Shown here: piece by piece, positions 45,737 to 58,526 of the stretch
Numbering within the stretch: the stretch's first letter is position 1
How the letters are laid out: each line of letters begins with the position of its first letter
NCBI GenBank assembly: GCA_020736575.1
Contig: JAGPYM010000003.1
Span: 186,001-250,000 of the forward strand
Length of the DNA stretch: 64,000 bases
Direction of reading: 5' to 3'
From: Thelonectria olida
Taxonomy: Eukaryota > Ascomycota > Sordariomycetes > Hypocreales > Nectriaceae
Notes under the pieces: generated by a model
What the model was told of the DNA's origin: nothing
Database searches by the model: none
The model's input: the letters and a program-made list of their open reading frames with translations, nothing else
Program-made: the position numbers and the translations under genes

Positions 45737-47330
45737 TCAAACAGCATCAGCGAGATTCTCCAGCCTCGCCCTCTTCAGCCTCTCTGCATCAATCTTGAGC
45801 TCATCCTGTGGGAACCAATCCCTCAACTTCCCCCCTGGCCGCCCAACCCCCTTTTCCAGTTCCTCATCTTCCCTGCCCAGAACCGTGATGGCCAAGGCCG
45901 TCCCAGAAAGCCACGCCGAGACCATGCCTTCGCCGTTGAAGCCCGCAGCCATCCAATGCCCGGTGCTTCCTTTTCCAGCTTGAGGCTCGGGGCACCCCGG
46001 AAGTCGTCCAACAAAAGGTAGAAAGTCGCCCGTCATGCCCAAGATTCCTGTCCAAGCCTTTCTCACCAAACCTCCCTCTCCCCAGTTCGGCTCAAACACC
46101 ATTGGCATCACGCCTCGGATGTGTATTCCTGGGAGAGAATTCACCCGGCTATCGTCCCATCGACCAAGCTGATCCAAGCCCCCTCACGGCTACGAAACAG
46201 CCCTCCACCTACCATCAAGTCTCCCTGGGAGCCGTCCTCGTTATCAGGCCGCTGTGTTACGTAGTCATATCCAGGGGCGTAGACGATGGACCAAGACCGA
46301 TCGCCGTGAGACACAGGAAACTCGTTTCCAGGACGCTGGGCTGACATGTGTGCCAAAGCGCCGGTGAGATGGCCTCTGAGAAACGGGAGCAGCTGCGGCG
46401 CGAAACCGTTGGTGGCATGGATGACATGTCTGGCCTTGATCTCGCCACTGCTCGTCTGGACATTGTATTCATATGGAGACCGCCCCGGCTTGTGTGCAAT
46501 GTCTGTGACTGTGGTGTGCGTCCTGATGGTCAAGTTGGGATATCGCTGGAGCAGATGATTCCAAACGCTCGTAACAAGGCGATATGGCCAGACGGCGCCG
46601 GCCCGGTAAGAAAGCGCACCGACGACGGTATCGTTGGCACCAAACTATTGCATGTGAGTTGGGCTTGTGGCGTGGAATGAGCACTTACTTCTTTTCGAGC
46701 CCTCTCTGCCTCCCAAATCGTATGTTCAATCTCTGGCAGCCACTGCTTTGCCTCGTCGACTTGCGTCTTGGCGTTGATAAAATCCTCCTCTTCTAGGAAC
46801 AGATCCACCGTCTGCACCTCTCTCGCTTCACCAACGGGAAATTTCTCCCCAACTTCTATCAACATGGGCAGGTGTCTCATCTGGAACCTGATAAAGTCTC
46901 TTGCTCGCTCCGGGCCGACTCGCTTCTTGTAGAAGCAAAACATTTCGTACGGCGTAGACTTGATATGCCCGCCGTTCCGCCCAGTCGCGCCGCTACTCAA
47001 TTCTCTCGCCTCAAATACGGTAACCCTCAACGGAGCGTCATCCTTTTCGGAAAGCTCGAGAAGACTCTTCGCTATCGAAGCACTCGTAATGCCGCTTCCG
47101 ATTATGACCACATCAGTCTCTGCTTCGAGGGTGCCTCGGATGTCGCATAGATCAGGAAAGGGCGGGTTATCCAACCAGTATGACGACGTGGGTTCGTCTA
47201 CTGGATATCCAGGAGGAAGGGCGACTCTCTTGAGAAGCTCCGAGAATTGCGTGTTGAGAGTAGAAAGAGCCTTGATGGCGGCAGAGACGGTGAACAAGGT
47301 GCCCTGGAGAGTCGACACGATGGATCCCAT
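45737..47330 (-). CDS. FAD-dependent oxidoreductase (DAO family) with a one-base frameshift
   Basis: D-amino-acid-oxidase-like flavoprotein. Exon 1 is 47330-46689 and exon 2 is 46644-45737. The dinucleotide-binding site is VVIIGSGITSAS at 74-85, followed by ELSSGATGRNGGH, a flavin-contact block typical of this family. Exon 2 begins FGANDTVVGALSYRAGAVWP and carries HVIHATNGFAPQLLPFL. At 46179-46183 (CCCCC on the + strand) the frame shifts. Up to there the first frame reads GGLFRSREG; after it, another frame continues LDQLGRWDDSR, PNWGEGG, GILGMTGDFLPFVGRLPG and WMAAGFNGEGM. One extra G on the coding strand would restore a continuous reading. Assembly error in a homopolymer is the simplest explanation; a real mutation would remove the C-terminal part. 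The substrate is unknown. The N-terminal 45 residues are not part of the flavin fold. Confidence 0.82.
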
Positions 47331-48167
47331 TGCGATTGCTATGAGCGGCCTCGAACAGTCTATAGGCGTGGTCTAACGAATTGAGGATACCGGGGATGAA
47401 CCTGTTGAAACGTGCTGTGTGAGATGAAGACGTTGACTTCATCTTACCCGTTGTGGTTATCGTGGATTGCTTCACTCGGGTCCACAAAACCCAAGGTACA
47501 CCGCTAAGATGAATAGAGGTGCGTATCGTATAGATACGAAGCACGAAGTACACACGCTGGAATCGTCATGGAACGACACTCACAAACTCGTTTAATGGCT
47601 GGCATTTTCTCTAACACTCTAGTTCCCACCCATTCTTGCCCATACCCATACCAACGCTCCTTGACCCATGATGCCTGAAACAAGCGACTCCGTGACACTA
47701 TGGAAAAGTCATTCTGGTTCCGTAACCCCGTCAAACAAAAATGTCCCATAAAAAGCAAGCTGCAAACCTCATCCCCTGAGTCCCTTGGACCTTGAGGCCG
47801 CTCGGGGTAATGAATAATCAACACGAAGAAGAAAGTAAACCATTTTGATGACAAACTCCATCCCAGGTCCAACCGATCAAGCACATCCCCTCCACTGGAT
47901 ACGCCTAAACTGATGCAGGGTATGTTTCTGTTCCGAAATTGAAAAGAAAAAAGAAGGACAAACATCATAAGACGCCCGTCTGGTTAAACAATGGCCGGTT
48001 TTGTTTTGTATTTGGCTCCGTCCCGAGGAGAGCGCCTTGAACTCCGATAGCCCGTACTAAGAAAATAGGTCCAAAAGAAGAGGGGAGAGAGGTCAGTGTG
48101 AGAAATGGGTTGAGAATAAACCCTCTTCGAGAACAAACGCTGTGGCATCAGGCGGTTGGGTGATTGA
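47331..48167. other. gene-free stretch
   Basis: Lies between the start of the FAD oxidoreductase gene and the 3' end of kcs1, both on the minus strand. Contains only short frames without motifs. Confidence 0.45.
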
Positions 48168-51100
48168 TCACACGCTGATCATGCCCTCATCTTCATCAAC
48201 GTCCCTGAGGTCCACTGCCGTGGCCAGCCGCCCACGAGGATCGAGTCCCAGCTCTTGTCTAACATCCCGCTGGATTCGGAGAAAGTATCGCCTCAAGCTG
48301 CGCAATCCCTTGAGGAACCCGCCATCTGGCTTGTCTGGGTGCTGAGGTGGACATGGCTTGTCGTCCATGTTGTCTAGGGGCGTCAAGCTGTTGGCAAAGT
48401 CGGCAATCTTGAAATCAATCTCGCGCTTATTCTTCTTCTTTCTCCGCGTCGCGTCCTCGGTATCAGTTGCCGCGTCTGTTGCTGATTCATACACGGTCTC
48501 GTAGTCGGCGTCGTCCTCTGATGTGTCTCCGTCATAAAACATCAGCAGGCTCGCCGCATAAAATCGGTAGCCACGAAGCCCCTGCACAATTTCTTCCAGG
48601 CGATCCAACTTCTTCAACACAACGGGAATGTGGCGAAGAATGCTGTGCAGGTCCTCGCCGTTGTAGAGAAACTTTTGCAGGGCTCCCTGGAACTCGTCAC
48701 CGGCCTTGAGCTTTCGGCCATAGTACTTGTCCTGGAAATCGTACTTTTCCTGCTTGGCGTTCCATACCTGAAGGCCGCAGATTCGCACTCCCAGCTCCCA
48801 CGATGTCGTGGTTCGGCACTTTTCTGCCTGGGACTTTTGTTTCTTAGGCGTGGCCTCCACACCGTACTGCCGAGTTCCCATCTTCAGATCCATCATGCAC
48901 GGCCTCTTCATCCCTGCCGTGAGATCTTCAAGCAGCAAAAAGTATTCGACGCGATGTTTCTGCGTCTTGGCTTCCTTGGGATTCAGCGGCCGAGGAATCT
49001 TCGTGAACTCGGCGGACGGGTCTGTAGACGACTCGGTGGACGGCTCGATAGACGGGCTGGGCAATGCTGATGGCACAGCCGAACTATAAGCAGAATCGGT
49101 CGGTTCATTATTGGGGACGTGAGCATCGCCGTTCGAGGTGTCGTAGTGATTTGGCGATGGCGATGGCGATGGCAATGGGGCGTCTTCTTCGTCGCCCTTG
49201 TATCCAGCATCATCGGCTTCTTCAAAGTATTTCAGGTCGCCCCTAGACTCCCTAACGTCCTGAGGTTTCCGACGCAGTCCACCGGCCGAGTACCTTCGTT
49301 TTTTCTTATTGCCCGCAGGGCTCATCATGAGCGTCTCGGGCTCGGGCGCACTAGTTCCAGTGAGATCCTTGACCTCTTCTGGCTCTTCTCTCTCGGGCTC
49401 TGACTGGATACCGTCCGCATCCGGTCCAAGATCGCTCTGAGTGTACGCAAGCGGAGTCTTCCTCAGCTGACTCTCGAGCATCTTGTCCCCGTCGCCAAAT
49501 GTCGAGTCGCGTCTAGATAGCAGCGCAGGGTCCGAGTTGGAAGACCGCAGGAGGCGCTGCAAAGTGGGCCGAGGAATGGCCCGTTGGTGAGGGCGACGAT
49601 GTCGCTGAACCTCGACGGGCTCCTTGAGAAAAGCGTCGTTGAAGACCTCGTTTCGCAGTCTCTTGTTGATAGTAGTAGCCCCCAACTGTTCGGTCTCTCC
49701 TCCATTGGCGGACGAACTGGAATGGCCGATCCCGGAGCACAGTACAGCTTGCTTGTGGAGATGCTTCGACGTCGAAACGACTCTGCGAGTGGGGTAGGTT
49801 GGAGCAGATTGCGGGGAAGAATATGCCTGTTATCGTCAAAAGTGACGGTCGGGATAGGGATGTTGCCATTGGCCAGGGATTGACTAATGACTCTCCCATG
49901 AGTCGCCTTTTGCCCGCCCTTCTCCGACTCCTGGCGGCTGGCCTGTTCTTGAATCTTCTTTCGCTCTGCCGCCGCGTCGTCCTTCTTGGAGATGCTCTTA
50001 CGACGACTCTGCTTCTGAAAGGTGACATTGAGAACGCCGATATATCTGAGGTGTGTTAGCCACTGCGAACAAAAGGTACAGGGGTCGTGGCAGCCTCAGG
50101 TCAACGTACCGGGGAAGAAAAGGCAAGAGACTACGGTGATAACGCTCAATCGTCTCGTAAAACTCATTCTCCCTATTGTTGAGCTGCTTACAGACGGCCC
50201 TGCGAGAGAAACGCCACAGAGTGGTGTGCCCGCCGACCTGGTGCTTATATGGGAGGAGCTCAATGGCCTCGAGGGGCTCCGGCTGGTGGTGCTGGTGGTC
50301 ATGGACATGGTCTTCGTATGGGATCAAGGCGTGGGGGGTCTGAGACACGGCAACTGGCTTCACTTCAAGGTCATTTTCGACGGGGGCGTGTTCCTCGAGC
50401 TTCTCAGCAACGAGTTCCCCACGCCGTGAAGCAAGGCTCTCGCGAGATGGGAAGCGAACAAGTCCGTAAGGAGGCTCATCCTTCTCCTGAATTTCGATTT
50501 CAATCTCGGGCTCAGGCTCGTCGGCCTTGACGAGCCATGGGTGCTTAATAGAGACAGACGGCGACCGCGTTGGACGCGCCACGACGCGGTCCTGACGAAT
50601 CTCGTCTACGCAAGATTCCGGCAGTTCCTGGTGGGGCAAGAAAACGGCCGATTCGATCTTCTCCTCACCCGATTCGTCTGCATCCCCATCTTCGTGAGAT
50701 CCTGAACTATCGCCTGACTTCCGTCGAGCCTCCACTCTCTCGGTTTGACCGTCGGCATCGACATCGACAACCGGGGCCGGCCCCACCTGTCCTGGAATCC
50801 CCGCGGTCTTGGCTGCCGCCTGATCCTCGGCGGGCATTGACTTGGGCACCTGAGCCCAAGTTGGAGGCATGTGCTTCTCAGCCGGGGATTCCGGGGCAAC
50901 GGTGAAGTAATCATCACTAGGCGACGAGCTGAGGACCGCTTGTTCCTCGTCATAGGTGGGGGTGGTCAATTGGACCTTGGCGCTTTGGGAGTGATCTCGG
51001 TCCTCGCGCAATCGAATCGCAGTGGGCTGTTTGGCTGATGGTCTCTTCGACTCACCGACTTCTTCCGCGGTGGGCGCAAGTTTATCCTTGACGTGTCTGG

Positions 51101-52601
51101 AATCCTTCCGGCGAGCCTTGTCCTCCGGGGGCAAGCCTTCTTTAAAGAACCGTAAGCTGTAACTCGACTTTCGGCTCCTTGCGGGCGGCTCAACCCCCGC
51201 CATTGTCTCAGCCACGGATTGTTCAACCAAGCCATCTTCCTCGTCGCCTTCGCCTGCGCCAAAAGACCAAACCTTTTCTCGTTTCTCTGGTACTGGACCG
51301 GTCCAATGCGGAGAGGCCTTGGGCAATTGGATCTGTCGATGATCTTTGGCCCCATCGTCCTGTCTTGTTGCGTGCTTGAAGCCGTATTCCGAATTCTTTG
51401 GGGTGGAGACATCTGGGTGAATCGCAACAGAGTTTTGTCTAGTATCGTAGGGAATAGCACCGCGGTCGATATCTAAGGAGGTAGAGGTTCGTGCTCGAGT
51501 GTCCACATGATGGTCAAGGACCATGTCCCGGAAGTTCTGGAGAGTTGAATGGGTGAAGGAAGAAGGAACGCTTGCCGCTTCGCGCGGTGCGAGGGCGGCC
51601 ATGGTGGTGACGGCAGTAGAGCCAGCCATACTCATGGATCGGGCAACGACTCCTGTCAGCGGCCTCGAGTCGCCGCATTGGGCTGGGACATCTTGAAGAG
51701 AATTGGAAATAGGAGGAAGGTCTTGGTCAGATCGCGAAGGAGATGCGATAACGGCAGCGGGTGTCGCAATCGGGACGGTCGTGGGGGATATCGGTGTGGT
51801 GGGGGAGGTCGCTGTCGGAGGGTTCTGTCTAGATTGTCGACTGCCGCTTGGGTGAGTAGAGATAAGAGACGACGGGATAGACAAAGGGTTGGAAGGAATA
51901 CCGCGAGCCGAAGCCAAGGCCTGTGAGAGAAGGGAAGGGCCAGACTGGCGCGGCAGCGGACCGGGGCCTCGGGGCTTTTTATTGTTGGAGTTGGAGTTCA
52001 AATCGGCGCCCTGGTTGCCATCACCGCGGGAAGCATGCGAGGGCTCTGGTGCCGGCGTGGGGACCGGCATGGATAAAGGCACGTTGTCTGCGGACGACAA
52101 GGGAGGAGTGGACGACGGGGGATTTGGAAGGGAGGAAGAAGATGAGGCGGGCGCGGAGACGGGAACGTGGACGTCGGAGGGTTGGCACGGCACGTTGGTG
52201 GGAGGATTGGCTGAAGAAGTGGAAGAAGATGTGGTGGTGGGAGTGAATGTGTGAGTGGTGGTGACGAGGGTGGGAGTGCGAAAAGCGGGAGAGGGAGTGG
52301 GAGCAGCGTCAGTGTTTGCCGGGGTGTTGGTAGCGCCCGGGGGTGTTGGCAGCGCATGTTCCAGTTCCAGAGGGTGATTCAGGGCATTCTCCAGCGAAGC
52401 CTCCAGTGGCATTTTCAGTGGCTCCTCCACCATCCGTGCCTCGTCCAGCTCCGACTCCAGCGGTACTTGGGCCGCTTCATCATCTACCGCGGGGGTCTCG
52501 TCTCTGAGATTTACCGCGGTCAGATCGCTGCTCTTGCTAGAAGATAGACCCATGATGACAGCCGCCGATGCATTCTCCGACTCACAAAGCAAGCTGGACA
52601 T
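48168..52601 (-). CDS. kcs1: inositol hexakisphosphate/diphosphoinositol kinase Kcs1, with a one-base frameshift
   Basis: IP6 kinase that makes pyrophosphorylated inositol phosphates, acting in phosphate signalling, vacuole form and stress. Exon 1 is 52601-50110 and exon 2 is 50045-48168, giving about 1456 residues if the frame is continuous. The first about 770 residues are disordered, rich in Ser, Pro and Thr. Then comes the Kcs1 block [40 protein letters not shown] (spanning the intron) and, near the C-terminus, the kinase motifs [14 protein letters not shown] (PxxxDxKxG), SLLMFYDGD and [12 protein letters not shown]. At 49679-49683 (CCCCC on the + strand) the frame must shift by one base between RPNSWG and [13 protein letters not shown]; both sides are family-like. 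One extra G restores it. A second possible start is [11 protein letters not shown] at 52553. Confidence 0.9.
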
Positions 52602-53212
52602 GTGGTCGACATTGGGCGTCGTGGGGATGCAGAAAGAAAAAGAGAAAAGAGAAGGAGAGAAAGAAAGGGAGGGGAGAAGAAGGAGGAAAATGAAAGACGA
52701 ATGCGCGAAGAAAGAGAGGTCAGTCCTTCCTTGCCAAACAGAATCGAGTTTGGACGCTAATCAACTGGCAGTCCTGATTCCTCCGTTGAAAGAGCAAAAA
52801 ATGGCCCGGGCGGCGACTGCCCTTTACCGTACTTTCGCCTCCCTCCACTTTTGGGCTTTTCGTGTACACTCAATGGCTGGAGGAATCGCTCAAGGTTCTT
52901 TGGGCTCGACGCTGAGCATGGCTACAGGGGCATGGATGCACAGGGGAAAGGTGAAAGGGCCAGGTTCAGGACTGAAAGGCATCATTCGTTAGAGGGGAAG
53001 ATGCTGGCGGGAGCCCAGGGGGTGGAGTGAAGGGGGAGTGTCTCCAACCTTGACGAGTGAAGGCGAGGAGAATATCCCATCTACTTGGTGCCTGTCAAAT
53101 TATCCATCTCAACGTCTATTCACTAATGCGACGACTGTCCATGATCAACAGATTCACATCCAGCCCATCAATTGTCCTCGGCAGATAGAGACACATGGAA
53201 TCTGGGGCTCGG

Positions 53213-53235
53213 CTGGACTGGACTGGACTGGACTG
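53213..53235. repeat. GGACT pentanucleotide tandem
   Basis: Between four and five perfect copies of the unit TGGAC, in the gene-free region downstream of the kcs1 promoter. Confidence 0.85.
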
Positions 53236-53750
53236 ACGGGGTTGGGTTTAGGATTGGGCCCAAACCACTCCATCCATCGTTCACCTCCGGATAGATGGGA
53301 AATCCATTCCAAAGATACCTCCTTGACTTATCTGAGAGGTTGTAGTTGTGGTTTGGTTTGCATTCCGGTGTGTTACCAACTCCTCTCCCACGACTTGGCC
53401 TTGCTCAACAATGCCAATTGTCGTGGTTATCGCAATCGCCCAAACCAAACCACATCTTGGGTCGAAACTGGGAACGAGGTCAAAAGATTTGGATCGAGGC
53501 CCGTCAGTGAGAGCGGAGCAGCTAATTATTCCACAAGGGCGTTTCGCGGGGTTCTAGTGGCTCTTCGCATGGATGATGGCTCAGGGCTGGAAGAACTCTA
53601 GGATGGCACTGACAAGGGGAAGGGTCAGTGAGGCGCAGCGAGGCCAGAAACTTACCAGGCTCTTGGATGAATGTCGAGGCGGCGGCTCTTGTCCGTCACG
53701 GACTCACGGGGAACCAGTGTTCTTCCGGAACCATTGAACGAATCTCATCA

Positions 53751-53780
53751 TCAATCTCAGCTTCATCAATCTCAGCTTCA
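53751..53780. repeat. two perfect copies of a 15 bp unit
   Basis: The unit TCAATCTCAGCTTCA occurs twice head to tail, with partial copies on both sides. Confidence 0.8.
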
Positions 53781-54939
53781 TTAATCCATCAGTCATTTGA
53801 CCCCTTCTCCAATAGACCGCTAAGCACGAAGTTCCCAATAGCCACGCTCACCGTCGATCAGCATCCGTCGGCGCTCGGGGCAGCTGGACCAAGTTGCTGA
53901 GAGCCTGGCCCTCCACCACGTGTAGCCGCATTGCTCGCTGTCTTGTTATCTCGAACAATAAAGCTGAGGCGACAAGTAGTTCAAAGCTTCCAGCCAAAGG
54001 ACGCTCTTCCGGTGTAGAAATCGGGAATGGTTGAAGATTCAATGGCTGGAAAAGTATTGTCTCTATCATTGCACCACATTGTCGTCAAACGCATCAACAG
54101 GGGGGTGTCCGAATCGTCACCATCATAATTGTGTAATAAGGGACCGAAAAACGCACGTCGTCGAGATGTGCAATACGTATCTTGAGTCAGGGCAAAGGAG
54201 GCCTGAATTAAGTTGGATTTTCTAGGCACCTGGGTCATTATCCAACTTTTCTGTAGCTTCCTATTCCATCCCCATGAATTAATCAATCGTTGTATGTACC
54301 GGTATTTGTGCGCCAACAACACACCTCGCCATCGTCATCGCATTGAGAATGGCGTCGCATCGCATCAGTTGACAGTTGCTCTGGACTCATCGCTATGTCC
54401 AGCAGTCAATAGCCAGATGCCAGCGCACCCCGCATCGTACCATCAGCCATGACCTGTTTGTTTGATGACTCGACTCTCTTGACTATCGCTTTGCAAACGG
54501 CTCTTCTTTTCTCTTGCCTTCATCTTTATTGCGAGCTCCAACTGTCCCTTCTCATTCTCTCCTCCATCAGTCCCGCTCTCGGACACTCCGCAGCATCCAC
54601 ATCGGCAACAACACGGCCAAGCGTCAGATCCCCATGCATGACCTTATCATGGATTCACTGGCGGTCCTCTCACAGCTCCGCTTGTCGCCAGCCCCCTCTC
54701 TAACTACGACCTGCGACATATGCGCTACGAGGAAATGGCAGCTGTTGCGACTTCTGCAATGCAAGGGCTCCATCAGCCTCCATCAAGGCCCCAAGTCCAC
54801 TGAAGCCCCATCGGAACGACTCCATTCAAGCTCTGGACTTATTGCCTGGGTCACATCAGGGCGGGAGTTCCGCTGCCTAAAGAACAGGGAATTCCCTTCT
54901 CTTGTGCCATATGTCTGTATCTCACCTAACCCTCCTCCA

Positions 54940-54974
54940 TTGGCCCTTGGCTTGGCCCTTGGCTTGGCCCTTGG
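54940..54974. repeat. 12 bp tandem repeat
   Basis: The unit TTGGCCCTTGGC is repeated almost three times without mismatch. Confidence 0.85.
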
Positions 54975-57900
54975 TCCGCCCGCTCTTCGACCCTTGAACA
55001 TCGTCATTCGTCACCACATTTTTGTCATGAGGCCGCACAAGCACAGAACCGGTGGCAAAGACTGGTTGAACGGTTCTTTGCTCTGACCAATTGGCCATGA
55101 TGATTGGCTGACAAGCTCATCGTCACGCTCTCGGGTTACAAATGCTTCGTTTCAAGGCACATGACAAGTTAGCAGCGGCCCTCAAGTCCCCATCCCCAAG
55201 CTTATGCCCTGCTATTCTAGATCAGGATGCTCCGTTTACGCCACCCAAGGCGAGACGCATGCAGTCGACGGACCACTTCTCGGCTCATATCTAAACATGT
55301 CCGTCTGTTATCGCGTCTTCCCCACTGCAGGCAATAAATCCTCTGGCGACCTGCATCTTCACCGGCCATCTCCAGCGTCGATGAGACGATGCGTGATCCC
55401 AAACGGTATCCAGGATAGGACTAGTGCGGGGTATCTGAACCAACCGTTTGTGCGGGGTCATGTGACGGTCCAAAAGTGGTCAACCATGACCTGTTGATAA
55501 GGCACTCCCTTCAATTAGTTTCCCCCGTTCACCCAACAGTGCGGAGAATCTCCATCACAACTCAAGGACATCAAGGATCTGATCGGCGCTGTTCCGTGGG
55601 CCATCCACCTCCACCACGTATCTCATCTCGAGACTGACTCCCGGCGCTGTGTTCCGGACCGCCTGGGGACGCACATGGTCTGGATTGGCTCCATGCGATA
55701 GAGGTCTGTCATTCCCCGGCCACCACCAAGTCACATACAACCACACACACACGACGTGAGGCCATCCTTCACCCATTGGCCATGCTCGACATTCCTCATC
55801 ATTGACCGAGTTTCCAACGTGTCCCTCCAGTCTCGAGCAGGCCATGCCATCATTGCCACCCCACTCTCTCGTCATGACATGGTCAACAGGCCCTGGCAGA
55901 CATGTTTGGTGTCACGTTTTCCCATCTCGCTTTTGAATGGCTCACGAGATTCTAATCCTAGCATGTCACCCTCGAATTGCCTACGCAAGCCGAAGCATGT
56001 CAATTCCGATCAATGCCAATCAGGAACGACCCCCATGGTCATTTCGCTACGCCCGTTGCCTCTTCATCCACGAGGAGAAGCCTGAGGCGTAACCCAATTG
56101 CGAATAAGGCCCATATGTTACTATATTTTCTTTTTCTTCACGCATGGCCCACCGTCGCATAGGGCCCAACATCCAGGCTCCAAGGCTCCAGGGGGGTGTG
56201 CTTAATCTGATTCCCTCAGCGGCGCCATCGATGTCCATACCAATGCTAATGCCATGCAACCGGCAACATTGACAGTCACAGCAATACGCACCAAGACCCG
56301 GTCTGCTTGACAATGCCTTGATCGGCTCGCCAGATGGACCCGATGGACGCAACCTTGCGCTGACTTAACAACAGTTGCGGTTACAGTTACAATTGCGTTC
56401 CCAGTGCGGCACAGCTCAGCGAAGGACCCGCACCCGGCGTCCGGATTTGCTCATCAATTGTCGAGATATATCGTCGACCGAGACGTTTCCACGGCCCAGA
56501 GCCTACCCTACACTTCGCCGATATTATGGGTGTTCTCCCAGCCCAGTTAATACCCGACTCAATTTATGCCAACCTCATCAATTATTTTAAGCGGCATCAG
56601 ATGAGGCGAAACGCTGTCTATCCCCGTATTAATGAAGCAAGCGGCACGTCCCATCCCGCGGTCTGCTCTAAGCTAAAACAACCCACCATCTCATATTGAT
56701 CTCGTTGCCCGACCAAGACACCAAGGTTCGGCTGCGCCCTGATTTCACCACCCTAGAGCAAATTGCCCAATCGACGCTGTCTCTCAACTACCCCGACTTT
56801 TAGCGAGACATTGTTTCTCCTCTTTGGCATGGCGGCGGGCTCGGCTTAGAGATGTGCATATCGCTCGCCGAGCCGCAATGACCAATGGCGATCCGGCTAA
56901 CAACAACGTGCTTCGATAGAGTCCTATCCAGCCTCGACAACCTCACCCCTGCCGAGTCTAATGTCCCTTGAGATGCGGACCCAAATACCTCGCGAATTCT
57001 GGGTTACATCCAATGTTCAAGTGAGACATTGAGATTGTGCCAAAGTCCAAACCTCAGGGGCATGGTCGACCTACGTCCCAACAGCACGAGATGGTCGCCC
57101 TTTGGATTTTCACTCTGGAGCTAGAACCCACCATCATGGATGGGTTTTTTTAACTAGCATGAAACAAATGTGTCAAAGAGGAAACTCGGCAAGAATGGCG
57201 TAGATCTCTCTTCTCTCGCCTCCTCCTAGTTTAGGTACGGATTTGGTTGGACGTCCACTCGCAAGCTCGCCGCTGCAGACCGTCTCCATGTAGCCGGCTC
57301 TGCTGCTCCGGGTGAGGGGGAAGCACATGTTCTAGGTCGAATCGTTTGTCTAGTCATGCGATTGTATATGGAATGACGCGGTGACGGGATTGTGACGCTC
57401 ATCCTGGACTTGTCGGCCACAGATCCAGACGACCTACCTTTGTCCGTAACGAGTTCCAACGACATATCAACAGACACGACAAGCAGATGTTACGCAAGTC
57501 AAGTTGATTGACTAATGAGATGTCCGTTTCAACGCAGCCTCTCCGTCCCGAATCCGGACTGGACGACCATGACCCGCCCCTACTCCGCGCTCATCCTCCG
57601 GATATGAGATGTTGAATAGATACCGAAGGCTTGGGGTTTTGAGATCGACATAACCGGCCAGCTTTCTGGAAAGCATGTATCAGGGATTAACCTTCTCGTG
57701 GGCTCCCAGACCATCCGCTGACACAAGCTCTGCTTGACGCCTCACCATCATGCCTTACCGAGCCTCACCATAGAGGAACCCTGAATGTCTGACCTTGAAC
57801 CATCCACAGACATCTGTCGCTGCCGCCATGTGCTCTTAGGATCTGGCAACGGCCTCAAGCCTTGCCAACTAGTGTCACTACATTGACCACATCGCAGGCC

Positions 57901-58526
57901 GGGGCGTGTATCCATACCCCTGGTAGACAGCGAGCTGGTAAATAAGGGGGACAAAGCAATGCCACGGCTCCGTAAAGGCGCGGAGTTCTGCCAGCACGTA
58001 GTCAGGTCAAACCCCTGACGAATCAGCCGTCTCGTCGCAAACTCATGGTCTACTAGGGCTGTGAGGCCAACAAAGGGGCGTGCCGTCATGATGACCTGCG
58101 CCGTCAGGGCGGTTGGCCCTTGAACCGGTGAGTGTAGCGGATGTGACAGGCTTCTTTCCGAACATCCTGAAGGTGCCATTCACAATGCACATTCCACCGG
58201 GACACGACCCGGAGCCACGGTCTGTAAAACTAATGTCTTGTTGAACAAGAAAATCAATACGAGTTATCTCTGGCTGCTCTACCTTACAACGCCTAGGTAT
58301 CATAATGCTCGTCCGTGCTAATCCCTATTGTTACCCACTCCGAAACTCCTGACAGTGCCTGGTTCAAATCAAAGTAGCTCGTAATCACATTCGTAACAAT
58401 CCTCTCGTCCTGTCGGTATCCCACGGGCACCATTGTCGTCCTGTCATTGTCCCGCGGGTACAACTGCAAACGCAAAGAAACTCAACCCCAACAAAAAGAA
58501 AAACGAGCAAGAAAGGTCTGACCGCC

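Larger units (their letters stand above)
52602..58526. other. 5.9 kb stretch without a convincing gene
   Basis: The first about 400 bases are the promoter and leader of kcs1. The rest has many short frames on both strands, the longest at 53038-53601 (+) and 54514-55086 (+), with no family motif. It holds three small tandem repeats listed separately. Near the right end, minus-strand frames at 58293-58437 and 58043-58303 look slightly protein-like but give no joinable gene. No transposon ends or terminal repeats are recognised. Confidence 0.5.

Noticed and set aside
53038..53601. A 187-codon + strand frame in the gene-free region
   Set aside because: It begins at GTG, includes the GGACT tandem repeat, and its translation shows no domain or sensible composition.
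57226..58303. A chain of minus-strand frames as exons of a decayed gene
   Set aside because: Individual pieces look mildly protein-like but no set of splice sites joins them in phase, and no family is recognised.
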